Assembly (NCBI GenBank): GCA_003402695.1
Contig: QQNC01000009.1
Location: forward strand, 1 to 32,351
DNA from: Verrucomicrobiota bacterium
GTDB lineage: Bacteria; Verrucomicrobiota; Verrucomicrobiia; Opitutales; Opitutaceae
Direction of reading: 5' to 3'
Length of the DNA: 32,351 nt
Below, piece by piece: positions 31,635-32,351 of this stretch (within the stretch, counting starts at the first letter, position 1; every line of letters starts with the position of its first letter). The position numbers and the translations under genes were made by a program. Below the pieces are notes generated by a model that searched no databases, was not told where the DNA came from, and saw nothing but the letters and a program-made list of their open reading frames with translations.

Positions 31635-31981
31635 CTCTGCTCCGTCGCCGGGCGGTCAATGGCGGGATTGCGGGGGCCGGGCTCGTAATACGACGGGCCG
31701 TTACCGGTCACGCGCCGTCCGGTGATCTTGCCGGGGCCGCTGTTTTCGCTGAGGCGCTTGATCTCCTCAAACTGCTTGGTGGAGATAAGCCGGCGGGGGA
31801 CGCGTTTTTCGGCCTCGTAGACGAGGCGTTCGCGATCCTCGTCATCGGGCGAGTAGGGCAGCCACGACGAATGGTGGCCCTGATGCCTGGTCCACTCGAT
31901 GTTGCCGCCATGCACGACGGCACTGATCTGAAATTTTCCCGCCTCGGGGTCTTTGCGCCACCAGCCGAACTCGATGCTCAT
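31631..31981 (-). CDS. Hypothetical protein
   Basis: Not recognised. A 116-residue soluble protein that begins MSIEFGWWRKDPEAGKFQIS and continues with a His/Trp-rich stretch (NIEWTRHQGHHSSWLPYSP), a charged helix (DDEDRERLVYEAEKRVPRRL), and a disordered Gly/Pro/Arg tail. No signal peptide or membrane segment. The His-rich patch could bind metal but has no known motif. Codon bias agrees with a real gene. It converges on the Nudix gene and has a small hairpin upstream. Confidence 0.65.
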   Translation of the reverse strand: MSIEFGWWRKDPEAGKFQISAVVHGGNIEWTRHQGHHSSWLPYSPDDEDRERLVYEAEKRVPRRLISTKQFEEIKRLSENSGPGKITGRRVTGNGPSYYEPGPRNPAIDRPATEQR

Positions 31982-31992
31982 GGGTGAATTAG

Positions 31993-32036
31993 ATGGATTG
32001 CCGCGTCGTCCCGCAAGGCGGGACTCCTCGCAAGGA
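31993..32036. repeat. Intergenic hairpin GTCCCGC-AAG-GCGGGAC
   Basis: A perfect 7-bp stem (32008-32024) is nested in GGATTGCCGCGTCG...CTCCTCGCAAGGAC. The outer text resembles the widespread TTGCGAGGAG/GCAATCC intergenic repeat type known from many bacteria (recalled, not searched). It lies just downstream of the metallophosphoesterase gene and upstream of the hypothetical gene, both on the minus strand. Confidence 0.55.
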
Positions 32037-32040
32037 CAAA

Positions 32041-32351
32041 TTAGGCCAGCGCAAACTCCGCCACGGTCCGGCCCAGCCGGAGCTCACCGCGTTTTTCGGT
32101 GATGCGGCGCAGCGTCAAGCGGTCGGGCGTCACGTCGATGACGCAGCCGCCGAGCGGCGGGCAGAATGAGCCGGTGTTGAGGACGGTCACGCCCTCCCGG
32201 TGCCAGACACCCGGGTGGTGGATGTGGCCGATGATGGTGAAACGCGCCGCCGGGCGATGGCGGCGGGTCAGGTTCGCCGCAAGGCCGGGGCCGCGGCGCC
32301 ACGCGCGGAGCACGCGCAGGACGCGGTCGGGCGGCCAGACGGTGTCCATCA
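32041..32351 (-). CDS. Metallophosphoesterase, C-terminal part (cut by window edge)
   Basis: The last 103 or so codons of a calcineurin-like phosphoesterase. The visible part has the last metal-binding motif GHxH as TIIGHIHHPGV, followed by VTVLNTGSFCPPLGG, the usual closing strand of the domain. The N-terminal DxH and GNHD motifs must lie beyond the window, so the ATG at 32349 in the ORF track is probably internal. The substrate cannot be told; relatives act on nucleotides, cyclic nucleotides or UDP-sugars. Confidence 0.82.
   Translation of the reverse strand, partial: MDTVWPPDRVLRVLRAWRRGPGLAANLTRRHRPAARFTIIGHIHHPGVWHREGVTVLNTGSFCPPLGGCVIDVTPDRLTLRRITEKRGELRLGRTVAEFALA

Overview
The window looks like ordinary chromosome from a high-GC member of the Verrucomicrobiota, most likely Opitutaceae or a close relative. 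This is inferred from the Minf_1886-type gene, the Exb operon with two ExbD genes, the divergent AraC/phytanoyl-CoA-dioxygenase pair, the almost complete lack of Shine-Dalgarno motifs and the many palindromic intergenic repeats; no database search was possible. No phage, insertion sequence, CRISPR array or rRNA was seen.

Layout. (1) Positions 35-5131, minus strand: tRNA-Pro, a terminator, and a seven-gene operon read from right to left: exbB, exbD, exbD, tonB-like, TPR protein, and two small membrane-anchored coiled-coil proteins. This is the best candidate for a little-described system, an energised envelope-spanning machine. (2) 5480-5802, minus: tRNA-Gln, tRNA-Thr and tRNA-Lys. (3) 5977-7303, plus: a decayed gamma-glutamyltransferase gene. 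(4) 7355-14956, plus: translation genes rpmI, rplT, an attenuator-like leader, pheS, pheT, gatC, gatA and gatB. (5) 15005-16414: a Tat-exported Mn/Fe superoxide dismutase converging on an unusual Fur-family regulator. (6) 16609-20429, plus: Minf_1886-family gene, M16 peptidase and DUF3445 protein in one tight operon. (7) 20639-23140, minus: tlyA and nadK, preceded by an SGNH hydrolase. (8) 23321-26109: an orphan sugar-type binding protein, a PhyH dioxygenase and a divergent AraC regulator. (9) 26261-29903, minus: an Fpg-like glycosylase, then M24 peptidase, heptose-7-phosphate kinase and heptose-bisphosphate phosphatase-like genes (ADP-heptose/LPS precursor synthesis). (10) 29955-32351: DUF192 lipoprotein, two unknown proteins, a Nudix hydrolase and a truncated metallophosphoesterase.

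Cross-cutting signals. Several genes have a -10-like hexamer about 8 nt before the start codon, suggesting leaderless mRNAs. Cysteine zinc sites are missing from Fur, Fpg and GmhB-like proteins. At least seven intergenic gaps carry imperfect palindromes from several repeat families, some of which abut or supply stop codons.
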